64,000 nucleotides of DNA. It comes from Bog-473 sp963828825. GTDB taxonomy: Bacteria; Actinomycetota; Acidimicrobiia; Acidimicrobiales; RAAP-2. Every line of letters begins with the position of its first letter. The stretch's first letter is position 1. Shown piece after piece: positions 52,991-63,911 of this stretch. The stretch is from NCBI GenBank assembly GCA_963828825.1, contig CAWHGF010000004.1, positions 1,054,001 through 1,118,000 of the forward strand. Direction: 5' to 3'. Under the pieces are notes generated by a model, which was not told the origin of the DNA, did no database searches, and worked only from the letters and a program-made list of their open reading frames with translations. Position numbers and translations under genes: made by a program.

Positions 52991-54301
52991 AAAATGCGGC
53001 ATCATGTTCGCATGGCCGCTCAAGGCGAACCAGTACGGCCGAAAAAAGGCAACGAGCTTGCGACGATCCTTGACCCGCTGCCGGCCGCCACCGTTGACAG
53101 TGGCACCGACCGTACTGGTACCACCACCCGTGTGCGGCGGCTTCTCCCATCCGGCGATGAAGCAGGAACTCCTCCGGAGGACCGCGCCTTTCGGCCTGAC
53201 ATCCAAGGGCTGCGGGCTGTCGCTGTCCTGCTCGTTGTGATTGTCCACGCACAGCTCAGATTTCTGTACGGAGGATTCTTTGGCGTCGATGTCTTTTTCG
53301 TGATCTCCGGGTTCGTCATTACCGGCCTTTTGCTACGCGAACGTTCCGTAACAGGAAAGACCAGAATCTTGGCGTTCTACGGTCGCCGCGCTCGTCGGAT
53401 TGTTCCGGCAGCCATGTTGGTGATCGTTGTGTCAATCGTCGCCGAACGCATCTTCATTGGTGCCAGCGCCGCCGACTTCGCAGCGAGTCAGGCCAGGTGG
53501 GCGTCGGTCTTTCTGGCCAATTTCTGGAGTTCGGGACACGAAAACATCCTTTCTCCACGACTAGCGCCTCTCGGAGCCTACTGGTCCTTGGCGGTCGAAG
53601 AGCAGTTCTACTTGGTGTACCCAATGCTCCTGGTCGTGATCGCAATTGTTGCACGTAGTCGCTCACTCCGGGTCAAGCTAGGAGTACTTCTTGGTGCTAT
53701 CGCTGTCGGGTCCTTTACATGGTCTGTGGTTTCATCTTCCGGGCTCGGCGTTTTGACCTCCTATTCCTCGCCGTTCACGCACGCGTGGGAGCTGGCAGTT
53801 GGCGGACTGCTTGCGGTCTGTGCGGGCTGGGCTAGGAAGCTGCCGTTGGCATTGGCCACGTCGATGACCTGGGTCGGGCTCGGCACTATCTTTCTGGCGG
53901 CCGTCATTGTCAAAGGGCCGAGCGATTACCCCGGGTATATCGCAGCCCTCCCGGTTGGTGCGACGGCTCTAGTCATTGCTGGGGGCACGGCTGCACCCCG
54001 ATGGGGGGCTGAGGCGCTGCTCAAACTGGCACCGTTCAAGTGGCTCGGACTGTGGTCGTTTTCCATTTACCTCTGGCACTACCCGATCTTGATCGTCGCA
54101 ACACAACACTGGCGCCGCACCAACATCCCGACGAACCTGCTGCTTGCCGGAGCGGCCGTTGCCCTTGCTGCAGGCACCTATTTCGCGATTGAGAACCCGA
54201 TACGCCATTGGTCTTTTCTGACTCGGTTTCCCCTGGCGAGCGTCGTAGGGGGCATAGGTCTGATCGTGACGGGAATCGTCATCGTTACGTTCGCCATATA
54301 G
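52970..54301 (+). CDS. Acyltransferase 3 (OafA/YrhL type) without SGNH domain
   Basis: Membrane O-acetyltransferase of about 443 residues with ten or more hydrophobic helices. The catalytic region is RPDIQGLRAVAVLLVVIVHA with the conserved His, then GVDVFFVISGFVITGLLL, YWSLAVEEQFYLVYP and WSFSIYLWHYPILIV. No extracytoplasmic SGNH domain follows; the protein ends after the last helix. The N-terminal 75 residues before RPDIQG are basic and may not all be translated, so the start is uncertain. Probably decorates the surface glycan with acetyl or other acyl groups. Confidence 0.85.
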   Translation: MAMRTAGKMRHHVRMAAQGEPVRPKKGNELATILDPLPAATVDSGTDRTGTTTRVRRLLPSGDEAGTPPEDRAFRPDIQGLRAVAVLLVVIVHAQLRFLYGGFFGVDVFFVISGFVITGLLLRERSVTGKTRILAFYGRRARRIVPAAMLVIVVSIVAERIFIGASAADFAASQARWASVFLANFWSSGHENILSPRLAPLGAYWSLAVEEQFYLVYPMLLVVIAIVARSRSLRVKLGVLLGAIAVGSFTWSVVSSSGLGVLTSYSSPFTHAWELAVGGLLAVCAGWARKLPLALATSMTWVGLGTIFLAAVIVKGPSDYPGYIAALPVGATALVIAGGTAAPRWGAEALLKLAPFKWLGLWSFSIYLWHYPILIVATQHWRRTNIPTNLLLAGAAVALAAGTYFAIENPIRHWSFLTRFPLASVVGGIGLIVTGIVIVTFAI

Positions 54302-54510
54302 CCTGGAGTTCAATACGTGAATGCGCCTCAGAAATCGGCGACTCCCACCATCGGTCGAAGAGGTAATTGCGCTTTGATGGATGCTTCACTCCCTTTAGGG
54401 TGACATTAGCTTGGGCCGCTTTCGATTGGCGAGACCACCGCGGTGGCGACTTCATTGAAGGCTCCGACAGAGGGACATATCGGGACAGGGGCCTGTCGCC
54501 TCAATCACGG

Positions 54511-56528
54511 TCATTGGCGGCGGATGCCCGAGGCTGAATTCGTCGTGTGGACGAGGACTGGGCCTGAGCTAGCCGGGACGCCACTGAGAAACTCGTCCTG
54601 TCCAAATGTTACCGATACCTCGTGGACATTCGAATCGGTAAGAATCGTGAAGCGGTAAGTCCTGGACTCTTGGATCGGTAGGGCCGCAATACCAACGGAA
54701 CCAAGCGGCCCTGCAAAGCTGAAACAGATTACACCGGCTCCATATGGCTGCAACGAAGGGATACTCACAGATTTGGTGCCCGCCGTCACCAAGGGAACAC
54801 TCGATCCGATATCGGTGACGGGTCCGTGGAAAGTGATATCAACAGTGTGACGGATGCTTGAACCTAGCTCCACAGGCTGCCAAGAGTTTGTAGGTCCACG
54901 GCATTGAAGAGAGGACCATGATCGCCCGACAAGCTAAGGCCATCCGAAATGTAGAGGCTTGTACAGTCGCCTACGATGAACAACTGATCGGCCGATGTGA
55001 AGGTCGGCAGGACATTACCTCGTACGACGTTTGCTGCCAAGGGGTCGCCCGTAATGTCACTGATGGATTTCTGGAACTCGACATAGTGAAGAACCCGGTT
55101 ACCTGACCACTCCCCCTGGGACGTGATGGCGATATCCATCTTCGCTGCAACACCGAAGACCCCTAGAGCGGTCACTATTGCCAGCGCGAAGTAGCGGATC
55201 GTTCGGCGACTAACTTCCAATCGGCGGCAAACGTCGATCATGCCAACGGTACTGGCCAGGATGACGAACGGAAGGAAGTCAGCTACGAACCGGAAGGAAG
55301 ATCCACCCAAAGATCATCACCGCAACACACCCGGTCATCGCCGCGAGAAGAATAACGCGAAAGAATATCGGATCGTCCTTCCGGTCGGGCACGAAATGCG
55401 CTGATCAGACCCCAAAGGCTGGGCAATGAAGAGCGGGGGCATCGACGACGGCACACTTGCGACGCTATCCCTGCCGTTCAATACCATGCCCATCCGAGCT
55501 GGACCGGGTGGAAGCGTGATGAATGGGAACCGCAGTCAGCCGCAGGCCTCCCGATTGAAAGTACGCAAGCAAGGTGCTTGGCAAGAAGTGAAGACCGAAC
55601 TACGACCCCGTTGTTGACACGACTGGCCCTGAAGAGCTGGTAGATAATCTGTTCGGAGCTGGACAAGCCGACGAGGTGGCCAGACTTTGAATAGCTAACT
55701 GCGCCGTGCGCAGACTCTCGCTGGGTTCGACAGCGACAACTTGCCGTCTAATCTCCCGGCGACGCGGTCCTTCTGTTGTCGGCGATGGAACGGAGCGATC
55801 GCGCGCACTTGGCCAAAGGGTCATCAGCGGCTCCGATGCCACTGAGTGCGGCGGCCAAATCCACTGAAAACGGCTCGCCAACCTCGGTGCTCTAGGTTGA
55901 TTGGCAGGCTCTTCAGGGGCTTGGCCGAAGCTCTCAACGGGTCATCACTTCGCACCACTGCAGCAGGTGCGTGCCCGAGGGAATCAGTCACTGGTCCACC
56001 GGATATGTCAGCCCGAATCGCCTCCTGATCATGGCGCGTGTATTCCAGCGACTGGAATCTCGTAAAACGCTACGTTGATCCCGGACATGTTCCGCAGTCG
56101 CCATGGATAAAAAACGAAGGCGGCCCACGGAGACCGGCCGTGAAAGGCGGGCTATAGCCCAATGAGGAGGAGCTAAGCCGGCCCCCAGGACTGCGAATAT
56201 TGCCGCATGGGCGGTAGCACAAGCATCAGATGCCCCCACTTGACGCATGATACGCCACAAGAGATGGGCAAGACAAAGGTGAGCGACAAACAGGAGGCAT
56301 AGAATGGCGCATAGGTCCGAGGCCGAACAGGTCGACCAGTAGCCGATAGATGAGTATCGGCACAGTCGACCAGTGTTCGTTGTGTGGCGCGAAAAGCGCA
56401 TGGATTGTCAAAGGCTGCGTGGCGCGGACGATCATGTCCCATTCGTCTCCGATGAACCACGCGTTAATATTCAGCACGAACATAATGGCGAATGCAAGGA
56501 CAAGCGTCCCTAGGTGAATGGCAGCCAA
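54511..56528 (-). pseudogene. Decayed GT-C membrane glycosyltransferase
   Basis: Several overlapping or adjacent frames on the minus strand read as pieces of one protein of about 670 residues. Start: ATG 56528 with LVLAFAIMFVLNINAWFIGD and EWDMIVRATQPLTIHAL, the acidic loop of GT-C enzymes. Then ILCLLFVAHLCLAHLLWRIM in another frame near 56200-56330. Then SSEQIIYQLFRASRVNNGVV around 55600. Then RFVADFLPFVILASTVGMID at 55310. Finally VELGSSIRHTVDITFHGPVT from about 54873. At least four frame changes and no restoring stop-free path. A real pseudogene. Confidence 0.7.
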
Positions 56529-56752
56529 CCACGGGATGAGTGTCGCATCTTCGCCTCGACTGAGTTCTTCGATTGGATCCGTGCCATCTGCATTGTTGCG
56601 GAGGAACTTTGTGCTTTGTCGCGACTTGAATCGGCTTCAGCCAGAGCTTGCCCCGGACATTGTCGAAGTAATGCGGTGGTCCCCGCCTGAGACCTGCCAG
56701 CTGGTAGGGAATCGGGTGTCCACCAAGCCTGGACCCGACATCAGCAAATGCT

Positions 56753-58279
56753 CTATCGGCCGGACAACTTCCCCGTGAGATTTGGTTCCTCGATGGCCCC
56801 GATGGCACCAGTCCCGCGAGAGTGACGAGTCCCAGCAAAGAGCGACAGATGAAGAGCCTCGGCGATACGGACCTGCATCCTGGTGTATGCGGCTGCCTGG
56901 TAGAAGTTCAAGTTTTCCAATACCTCGAGGTCACTTACCCGGTTGATGTTTTGTGCGGTCGATGCGGATTTCAACTCGGCCACGTGGATGGTCCGGGCTC
57001 CATCCACTCCGTTTCCGACTCCGATGATGGGCTGTAAGGCGAGGAAAGCCAACACGAGCCACATTGCATATCGATAGGTATTTGGTCCCTTTACGATCAG
57101 CAGCCGCTCGAAAGATCTCTTGGGTGGATCCGCCTCACGCCGTCTTACCTGAGATTTTCGGTCGAGCAACACCATGTAAACGCCGATCAGTATCCAGACA
57201 TCGTAGATCGTGTAACCCGAGGAACTAGCGCCCCAATAGCCCAGTCTGTGCCGTCCGAGGGCAACAACAATGGAAAACAACAGACCGAACCATATGAGTG
57301 CAGCACCAACGGGACTCGCGCCCGCCTTGTCCGGCCTGAGACCGCACACCCCGAGGGCCGCCACAGCCAGGACCACGATGATGAGCCCAAGCAACAGAAT
57401 CCCAGTGTTGCTTCCGCCCGGCTCAATCGGCACGCCGAGCACGTCCCCAATTGCGAAAATGGCAAAAAGGATCGGCGATACCGCGTGATGGGTGAGGGAA
57501 CTAGGGAACACGCTTCCAGCCTTAAGGTTCAAGTGGTAGAGATAAAGAGCTGTCGTTGCGCAAGCCGCGGCGATCCACGCGGTCAAGCAGCGGCGTGAGC
57601 GACCACGGAAGAGAAGAAGCACCAATCCGACCGGCCAAACGAGAAGGCCTTGCAGCGACGAGAAACTTCCTACCACCCCGGCACCAATCGCAAGTGCAAG
57701 AACGGGCGCAGTAAGTTCGTTGCGGTCCAGGAGCACGACTACGACGGCCAAGGCCAGCAGCACCAGGTACCACGCCATCTGGAATCCCCATAAGGTCGCT
57801 CCGTATTGGACGACGGAGCAAGCCAAAATGACGACCGGGCAGTAGTAGAGCCACGGGACCGCAGGAGATCGTCGCTTGTGGGCATGGATCAAGAGAAATG
57901 TTGAAGCGACGAGCATCATGCCGCTCAAAAGCTCTTCCACACGGATGTTGAAGTGGGTGGTATGAGCCAGTGCGACGACGACAAGGTTCGGGAAAAGAAG
58001 TCTGTCCTCGTTGTGTTGCGTCCACATCGTGCTGCAGCTCAACGGATGCGAGTAACACTGGTGAATTACGGTCATGTCACTCCAGCCATCCTGGTACGGG
58101 ATGTTGACCCCATAATGGAGGATCAACCAGAAGTACCCAACGACTGGGATACCGAAGCCGATGATCGTGACCAGGTTCACCAACCTGGGGTTCAAATGGT
58201 CAACAAGTCGCGGCGGAGCCGCTGCTTGAGCCTGTGGATCGGAACTCGTCATCGCAGGTTCAACCGTTTGATCAGACAC
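56753..58279 (-). CDS. Polytopic membrane protein of a glycan cluster
   Basis: Protein of 508 residues with about ten hydrophobic helices. A loop after TM1 reads GVNIPYQDGWSDMTVIHQCY, followed by WTQHNEDRLLFPNLVVVALA; acidic and His-containing loops of this form occur in GT-C-like proteins and the decayed gene next to it has a related loop (EWDMI, HNEHWSTVP). So the two may be paralogues. The C-terminal region RVSDLEVLENLNFYQAAAY is soluble. Function unproven. Start ATG 58279, overlapping the SGNH remnant by eight bases. Confidence 0.75.
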   Translation of the reverse strand: MSDQTVEPAMTSSDPQAQAAAPPRLVDHLNPRLVNLVTIIGFGIPVVGYFWLILHYGVNIPYQDGWSDMTVIHQCYSHPLSCSTMWTQHNEDRLLFPNLVVVALAHTTHFNIRVEELLSGMMLVASTFLLIHAHKRRSPAVPWLYYCPVVILACSVVQYGATLWGFQMAWYLVLLALAVVVVLLDRNELTAPVLALAIGAGVVGSFSSLQGLLVWPVGLVLLLFRGRSRRCLTAWIAAACATTALYLYHLNLKAGSVFPSSLTHHAVSPILFAIFAIGDVLGVPIEPGGSNTGILLLGLIIVVLAVAALGVCGLRPDKAGASPVGAALIWFGLLFSIVVALGRHRLGYWGASSSGYTIYDVWILIGVYMVLLDRKSQVRRREADPPKRSFERLLIVKGPNTYRYAMWLVLAFLALQPIIGVGNGVDGARTIHVAELKSASTAQNINRVSDLEVLENLNFYQAAAYTRMQVRIAEALHLSLFAGTRHSRGTGAIGAIEEPNLTGKLSGR

Positions 58280-58990
58280 CGCCGAGCACCGATGTCGGTA
58301 ACTGGGAGCGTAGGGGTTCCATCAACTGTGTCGCCTCGCGAGTCAGGTGGTTTGTATCGGCGTAGAAATGGTGGTCATGCAGATCCAATGGGCATCCCGC
58401 CTCGTCGCAGAGGAAGTCGTCAGGAGCGAGTACGAGATCCAACGCATCCTTCACCAGAACGCCAGGATCTGCTCTCATCAACGGCTCGGCGGTGGAGACG
58501 CCGCCTGTCTCGTGGCTACCCAGGCCGCCAGGGATCGCTCCGTCAGACGGTTTCGGCAGGCTCGTATGGGACCGTGGGATCGCCGAGTATTTCCGCTGGA
58601 CGTATTCCTTGATCCTGCATCCTGGTCAAGAAGCGCCTCGAAGACGGTGCGCACCGACTCAACCTGTAGAGGTTCAAGCGGCACATTTCCATTCTTATCG
58701 AAGATCAGTCCCGAATATTGACTGCTCTGTTCGGACATATGACGCCCTCTGGTTCGGCTCACCCTCACGGCGCCCCCTTGGAGCACGTGCCGCGTCGCAC
58801 GGTGAGGTGCGCGTCGGTCCGATAGCAAATCCCGGTTGCAGGACGATGGAACACAGGGCACCCACAGGTCGTGATCCCTGCGCTACGCACGTATCGTCTC
58901 GCAGCGATGGCGCTCCATGCCAGGGACCGAGAGCGAGGGTCGATTTGCTGAAAGTCCCGTGATCGACCTGATTGCACCCTGATCTGCTCC
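58272..58990 (-). pseudogene. Remnant of an acyltransferase SGNH domain
   Basis: C-terminal half of an SGNH hydrolase domain, in at least two frames. SGLIFDKNGNVPLEPLQVES and VRTVFEALLDQ run to about 58615; one base off, IKEYVQRKYSAIPRSHTSLP follows and ends CDEAGCPLDLHDHHFYADTN, HLTREATQLMEPL, where DTNH is the catalytic Asp-His. Upstream, AWSAIAARRYVRSAG and TTCGCPVFHRPATGI may be an older part. It aligns by eye with the C-terminus of the plus-strand acyltransferase (YLGSILDRNG, CNSAGCPLELKG, DENHLSPEATRDMEP), so a decayed paralogue. Confidence 0.65.
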
Positions 58991-59164
58991 GGAGGGACCG
59001 CATACAGGGACGCTGAGTCACGTCTGGTTGTGAGAGTTCCAGGTCCTCCCTCGGCATTGGAGCAATCTGTGGCGGACGCTCCACTCGAAAGGTCGGTGAA
59101 GGTAGAGCCACCAGGGCATTCCGAATCATCCTGACCTCACAGCCGAGGAATACACGCCCAAGGG

Positions 59165-61280
59165 ATGTACTACGGTCTCAGCCGGTCGCAGCCGGAGGTG
59201 CCCGTCAGCATGAAACAGAGGGCAAGCGTCCCCCTGGGGGTCGGCACGCAGCTGACCTACATGCCCGCCCTCAATGGGATGCGAGCGATCTCAATTCTCG
59301 GCGTCCTGGCCTACCACGGCGGATTTGCCTGGGCCGCCAGCGGGTTCCTCGGCGTCAACGTGTTCTTCGTCCTGAGCGGGTTCCTCATCACCCTTCTGCT
59401 CATGAAGGAGTGGACTCGTTCGCAGACCATCCGGTTGCGTGCCTTCTGGGCCCGCCGAGCGCGCAGGCTCCTGCCCGCCCTGTTCGTGCTCCTCGCGGCG
59501 ATCGGCCTTTATGCCCTGTTCTTCGCTCCCGCATCGACTCTGGGCCCGCTCCGAACGGACGGCCTCAGCACGTTGTTCTACTTCAGCAACTGGCACCAGA
59601 TCCTCACCGATCAGGGCTACTTCACCCAGGTCTCAGCGCCATCCCCACTCCTCCACACCTGGTCGCTCGCCATCGAGGAGCAGTTCTACCTGGTGTGGCC
59701 AATCGTGGTCATCGTCGTGCTCAAGGTCACACGTTCGCCGCGAGTCCTCTTCGTTGTGGCCGTACTCGGAGTGCTGGCGTCAGCAGCCGAGATGGCAATC
59801 CTGTATCACCCTGGTGTCGATACGACTCGGCTCTACTACGGGACCGATACCAGGGCCCAGGACATCCTGATCGGCGCCGCGCTCGGGATTCTGCTCTCGC
59901 GGCGGTCGCCGGTATCGAGCAAGCGGATGCAGGCGGGATTTTCGTGGATGGCGGTGACTGCCGCCATCGTCTTCGGTCTCGAGTGGTGGCGGATCAACGG
60001 ATCCGCGACGATTCCCTATCAGGGCGGATTCCTGGTCGCTGACGTGATGGTCGCCCTTGTGATCTGCGGGGTCACCCTGGCACCTTCCGGGCTCCCTGCA
60101 CGCGTGCTGTCGCTCCGACCCCTGACTTTTGTGGGGCAGATCTCCTATGGCCTCTATCTCTGGCACTGGCCGATCTTCCTCGTGCTCGACCAAGCGAGGA
60201 CAGGGCTCGATAGTTACAGCCTGTTCGCCTTGCGCCTCTTGGTCACCTTTGTCGTCGCCGTGCTCTCCTGGTACCTGGTGGAAACCCCGATCCGTCAGAA
60301 AACATTCGGAAGTTGGCGATCCTGGGCCTGGGTTCCGGTCGGTGCGGCCGTGGTCGTCGGCGTGCTGTTCATCACCACGGTGAGTAATCCCAACGAAGGG
60401 CAGAAGGCGTTTGCCGCCCAGATGGCGGTGGCGGGTGCACACTTCTTTGGCCCCTGCGTGTCACTGACGCCGGTCAGCACCAGCGAACTCCAAGAATGCT
60501 CCGGCGGCGATCCGACGAGCACAACTGATGTCGTCCTCGTCGGAGATTCCCATGCCGGGGCCTGGTTCAAAGCTGTCTCCAACGCCGCGAAGTCCGATGG
60601 CCTGCGCCTTATCGGAGTGAGCGAGCCGGGCTGCCCAGCCATTCCCGTGGAGGTCGCGGCGACCACGCCCATCGATACTCAGGAGTGCGTCGACCTCCGT
60701 CAGAAGTTTCAGGGGCTGCTCGCAGATTTGAAACCGAAAGCCCTGATCCTCACGCAACATGACGGTTATCTCGGATCGATTCTTGACAGGAACGGGTTGG
60801 TTCCGGCGAAGGACGTCCAGGTAAAACTTTGGCAGCAGGCGTACGCTTCCTTCCTTACTTCTCTGCGCATCCGTGGCATAAGCCCCGCAGTCATCCTCGA
60901 CAATCCAACCCTGCCATGGGAGCCGTCCGCATGTGTAGCCCAGAGAGGATTCAGTGAGCGCCTGCGAACCCAGCCGGACACAAGCCTTGAGCGTCAGTCG
61001 CCCGCTCCAAACGGCCGAACTCCAAGTGCTGCATCAACAGGGCGTGCCGTACTTCGCACCCGACACGGTGCTCTGCAATAGTGCGGGGTGTCCACTCGAG
61101 CTCAAAGGTCAGGCTGTGTACATGGACGAGAATCACCTTTCCCCCGAAGCGACGCGAGACATGGAACCGCAACTCAGGGTGCTTGCTCCAAAAGGCAATC
61201 GAACGAGCCGCATAAAGCACAGCGGTCGCATGCGAACGTTTTGTTGTTCAGGGATTGTCGTTCTTTGGCTTGGTGGATGA
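59165..61280 (+). CDS. Acyltransferase 3 with C-terminal SGNH domain, interrupted by a frameshift
   Basis: Two-domain OafA-type acetyltransferase, about 704 residues. The membrane domain has ALNGMRAISILGVLAYHGGF, GVNVFFVLSGFLITLLLMKE, HTWSLAIEEQFYLVWPIVVI and YLWHWPIFLVL. The extracytoplasmic SGNH domain starts VVLVGDSHAGAWFKA (nucleophile Ser) and has GCPAIPVEV. Its catalytic Asp-His (MDENHLSPEA) lies one frame on: a surplus base near 60944 separates CVAQR from EDSVSACEPSRTQAL. It likely transfers an acyl group across the membrane to a glycan. Start ATG 59165, or 59210. Confidence 0.85.
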
Positions 61281-61311
61281 CGAACGTTAAGCCGCCTTCC
61301 ACATACTTGCT

Positions 61312-62709
61312 CTAGAGGTTGTAGTCGTGGACGAAAATCTTGACGACGAGCCATGAGAGCATGATGACACTGCCGGTAACGATCCAACGGGTAGAACGCG
61401 GCACTTGCCTACTACGGCGAAAACAGTCAATGGTGAGTAGGGGCAGAGGTACGAACGGGTAGAGATATCGGCCTTGCGCCTCGGTGACCGGTAGTCCCAC
61501 CGGTGTCCCATATACGAACAGCGTCGTCTCGACCAGAAGGATTCCTACCACCGTCAACGCGATCGGAAGCCACACCAAGGTGACGTTCCCGCAATTGATT
61601 TGGCGCTTCTCACCAAACTGAAGCTGATAGGCGTACCACAACGTCAACGCACCGACGATCACCAACCCGACTGGGGCGTAGATGTTGTCGGGAACCGAAG
61701 GGCGGGGAAAGCCTATTGAGAAGACGAATCCCGGCAGCCAGCGCGCCTCGCCCATGCTTTCGAAGAACGTACGCGCCAGGACCCAGACATAGCCAAACGG
61801 GTCGTGAAGGATGAACTCAACCTGCTTGTGCGGGTTCAAATCATAGACGTCGCCAATCTTGATGTGTCGTGTGACAAAACTCCACACGCCCGCAAGTGCC
61901 ACAACGACAGCAGCTGCGCCGGCCTGGAGGACCACAGGATGGAGACGCGTCCGGCCGACCCTGGGCGCGGGCACCATGAATAGGAGCGGAGCAAAGATGA
62001 ACATCGTGGGCTTCGTGAGCGAGAGGGATGCGAGTACGAGAAACAGGAAAAGGAACGAGTGCCGATCCGGCACCTCGGAGTGACGGCACCGTAACGTAAG
62101 GCTGATCGCGAGGACTGCGAGGGCGATGGGCATTGGGTCGGCCGAATAGGTGGAAGCCAACAGCAGTGTCGTGGGGAACAAGCCCAGCACGAACAGCACC
62201 GGCTTTCCCACGGGTATCAGGCGAATCGCCACGTAGAAGATGCCGACGAAGGCGACGAGAGTTGCCAGACGACCGGCAAAGAAGATCAACGGAATAGGCG
62301 CATCGACTGCCCGCAAGAGGGCGACCGTGACAAGGGCCGGTAGATATGCAGCGGGGCCGTTGAATGCAGCCGTCCCGTACGAGCCGAAGACGGGCGTGGC
62401 ATTGCACGGGCGCGGGCTCTGGAAATACTGAGAAAACGAGAAGGGTCCCCGCCCCAACGAAGCACTGGCGAAGTGATTCATGTAGTCCGATACGCATTGT
62501 GGGATCGGCCCACCAGTCCGGCCATGCGCATCAATCCACGATCCGCTGGCGAAGGTCCAGATCCGATAGAAATGCCTCACCTCATCAAGACCTTGACCGG
62601 GAGGCTGGGCGAATACGAGGAACGTCCCGACCAAAAGGGCGAGAACGGCATAGAGCGACGGGAGCTCTTTGAGCTTGCTCACGATCTGATCGTTTGCGCG
62701 GAATCGCAT
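61312..62709 (-). CDS. DUF2142 domain-containing membrane protein
   Basis: Polytopic protein of 465 residues with about ten hydrophobic helices. The family loop after TM1 is QPPGQGLDEVRHFYRIWTFA, corresponding to the PxDExxH motif of DUF2142, followed by FGSYGTAAFNGPAAYLPALV and an internal YSADPMPIALAVLAISLT. DUF2142 proteins are found in surface glycan clusters and have a GT-C-like topology; the reaction is unknown. ATG 62709. Divergent from the sugar dehydratase gene. Confidence 0.87.
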   Translation of the reverse strand: MRFRANDQIVSKLKELPSLYAVLALLVGTFLVFAQPPGQGLDEVRHFYRIWTFASGSWIDAHGRTGGPIPQCVSDYMNHFASASLGRGPFSFSQYFQSPRPCNATPVFGSYGTAAFNGPAAYLPALVTVALLRAVDAPIPLIFFAGRLATLVAFVGIFYVAIRLIPVGKPVLFVLGLFPTTLLLASTYSADPMPIALAVLAISLTLRCRHSEVPDRHSFLFLFLVLASLSLTKPTMFIFAPLLFMVPAPRVGRTRLHPVVLQAGAAAVVVALAGVWSFVTRHIKIGDVYDLNPHKQVEFILHDPFGYVWVLARTFFESMGEARWLPGFVFSIGFPRPSVPDNIYAPVGLVIVGALTLWYAYQLQFGEKRQINCGNVTLVWLPIALTVVGILLVETTLFVYGTPVGLPVTEAQGRYLYPFVPLPLLTIDCFRRSRQVPRSTRWIVTGSVIMLSWLVVKIFVHDYNL

Positions 62710-62879
62710 TCGGCTGGCTCTCCGGTTCTGGGAAGAGGGGCCCGTTCTCGAGGTGTCAAGCCCTTGCGTTCGGTTCGGTCGACTGTATCTCTACCAAATT
62801 CCTGACAACCCCCCTTTTGGCCGGGATCTCGATCTGGTGTCGTCGCAGCCCCATCTCATAGAGGCCCGGGCGGGTAGTA

Positions 62880-63911
62880 ATGTCTGCGCTTGCTCCGGCA
62901 GGCGATGGAAGGGCGGTCGTGCGGTTCTCAGACAAGACGGTGGTGGTGACCGGGGCAGGGGGTTTTATCGGCAGCGCTCTTGTTGAGCGTCTTGTGGAGG
63001 ATGGCGCCCGGGTTCGGGCGATGTTGCGGTATACCTCCCGTGCCGAACGAGGATGTCTCAGCTACGTCGCCGCGTCCGTAATGCGGGAGGTCGAGATCAC
63101 CTTTGGCGACGTCAGGGACGTCGACGCGATGCGTGAGATCATCCGCGACGCTGATGCGATCTTTCACCTTGCCGCTCTCGTCGGCATACCGTACTCATAC
63201 GAGCATCCCCAAGAGGTGGTCGACACAAACATACTGGGGACAGCCAACGTTCTCCTGGTCGCAAAGGAGCTCGGCACTCTTGAGCGCATCGTCCTCACGT
63301 CGACAAGCGAGGTCTACGGCTCCGCTTTGCGCACGCCGATCGATGAGCAGCACCCATTGCAAGCACAATCGCCCTACAGCGCTACCAAGATCGCCTCCGA
63401 CGCGTTGGGCCTCAGCTTCAATCGTTCGTTCGGTATGCCCATCACGATTGTCCGCCCGTTCAACGCCTATGGGCCGCGGCAGTCCGCCCGCGCCGTGATC
63501 CCGACCATCATCAGCCAAGCCTTGACCGGCGCCACACTGAAACTTGGGGCGGTAGATACGATACGCGACTTTACGTATGTGGAGGACACGGCACGCGGCT
63601 TCGTGGCCGTGGCCTCCTCCGACGCAGCGTTGGGAGAGGTCGTGAATCTCGGCTCGGGAGTCGAGACCAGCATCCGTGACGTCATTCAGCAGGTCGCCAA
63701 GATCGTTGGTCATGATCTCGAGATCATCGTTGAGGATCGCCGGGTTCGTCCGGAAGCGAGTGAGGTTTCCCGGCTGCATGCAGAGAGCTCAAAGGCTCTT
63801 CAGTTAGCGGGCTGGCGCGCCGAGGTGTCGCTCGATGAGGGACTTCGTCGGACGACTCAGTGGATCAAGGCGCATATCGACACGTACCGGACGCAGGAGT
63901 ATGCCGTATGA
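62880..63911 (+). CDS. LegB-like NAD-dependent 4,6-dehydratase / epimerase
   Basis: Extended SDR of 343 residues. Rossmann GAGGFIGSALVERLVEDG, Asp of NAD/NADH site, active-site LTSTSEVYG and YxxxK in SPYSATKIASDALGL, then VRPFNAYGPRQSARAVIPT. The overall pattern (long N-terminal insertion LSYVAASVMREVEITFGDV, NAYGPRQSARAVIP) is that of LegB/GDP-sugar 4,6-dehydratases used for nonulosonate or dideoxysugar synthesis. A GTG at 62919 has a GGAAGG six bases ahead and is the more likely start, giving 330 residues. Its stop overlaps the next gene (ATGA). Confidence 0.85.
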   Translation: MSALAPAGDGRAVVRFSDKTVVVTGAGGFIGSALVERLVEDGARVRAMLRYTSRAERGCLSYVAASVMREVEITFGDVRDVDAMREIIRDADAIFHLAALVGIPYSYEHPQEVVDTNILGTANVLLVAKELGTLERIVLTSTSEVYGSALRTPIDEQHPLQAQSPYSATKIASDALGLSFNRSFGMPITIVRPFNAYGPRQSARAVIPTIISQALTGATLKLGAVDTIRDFTYVEDTARGFVAVASSDAALGEVVNLGSGVETSIRDVIQQVAKIVGHDLEIIVEDRRVRPEASEVSRLHAESSKALQLAGWRAEVSLDEGLRRTTQWIKAHIDTYRTQEYAV

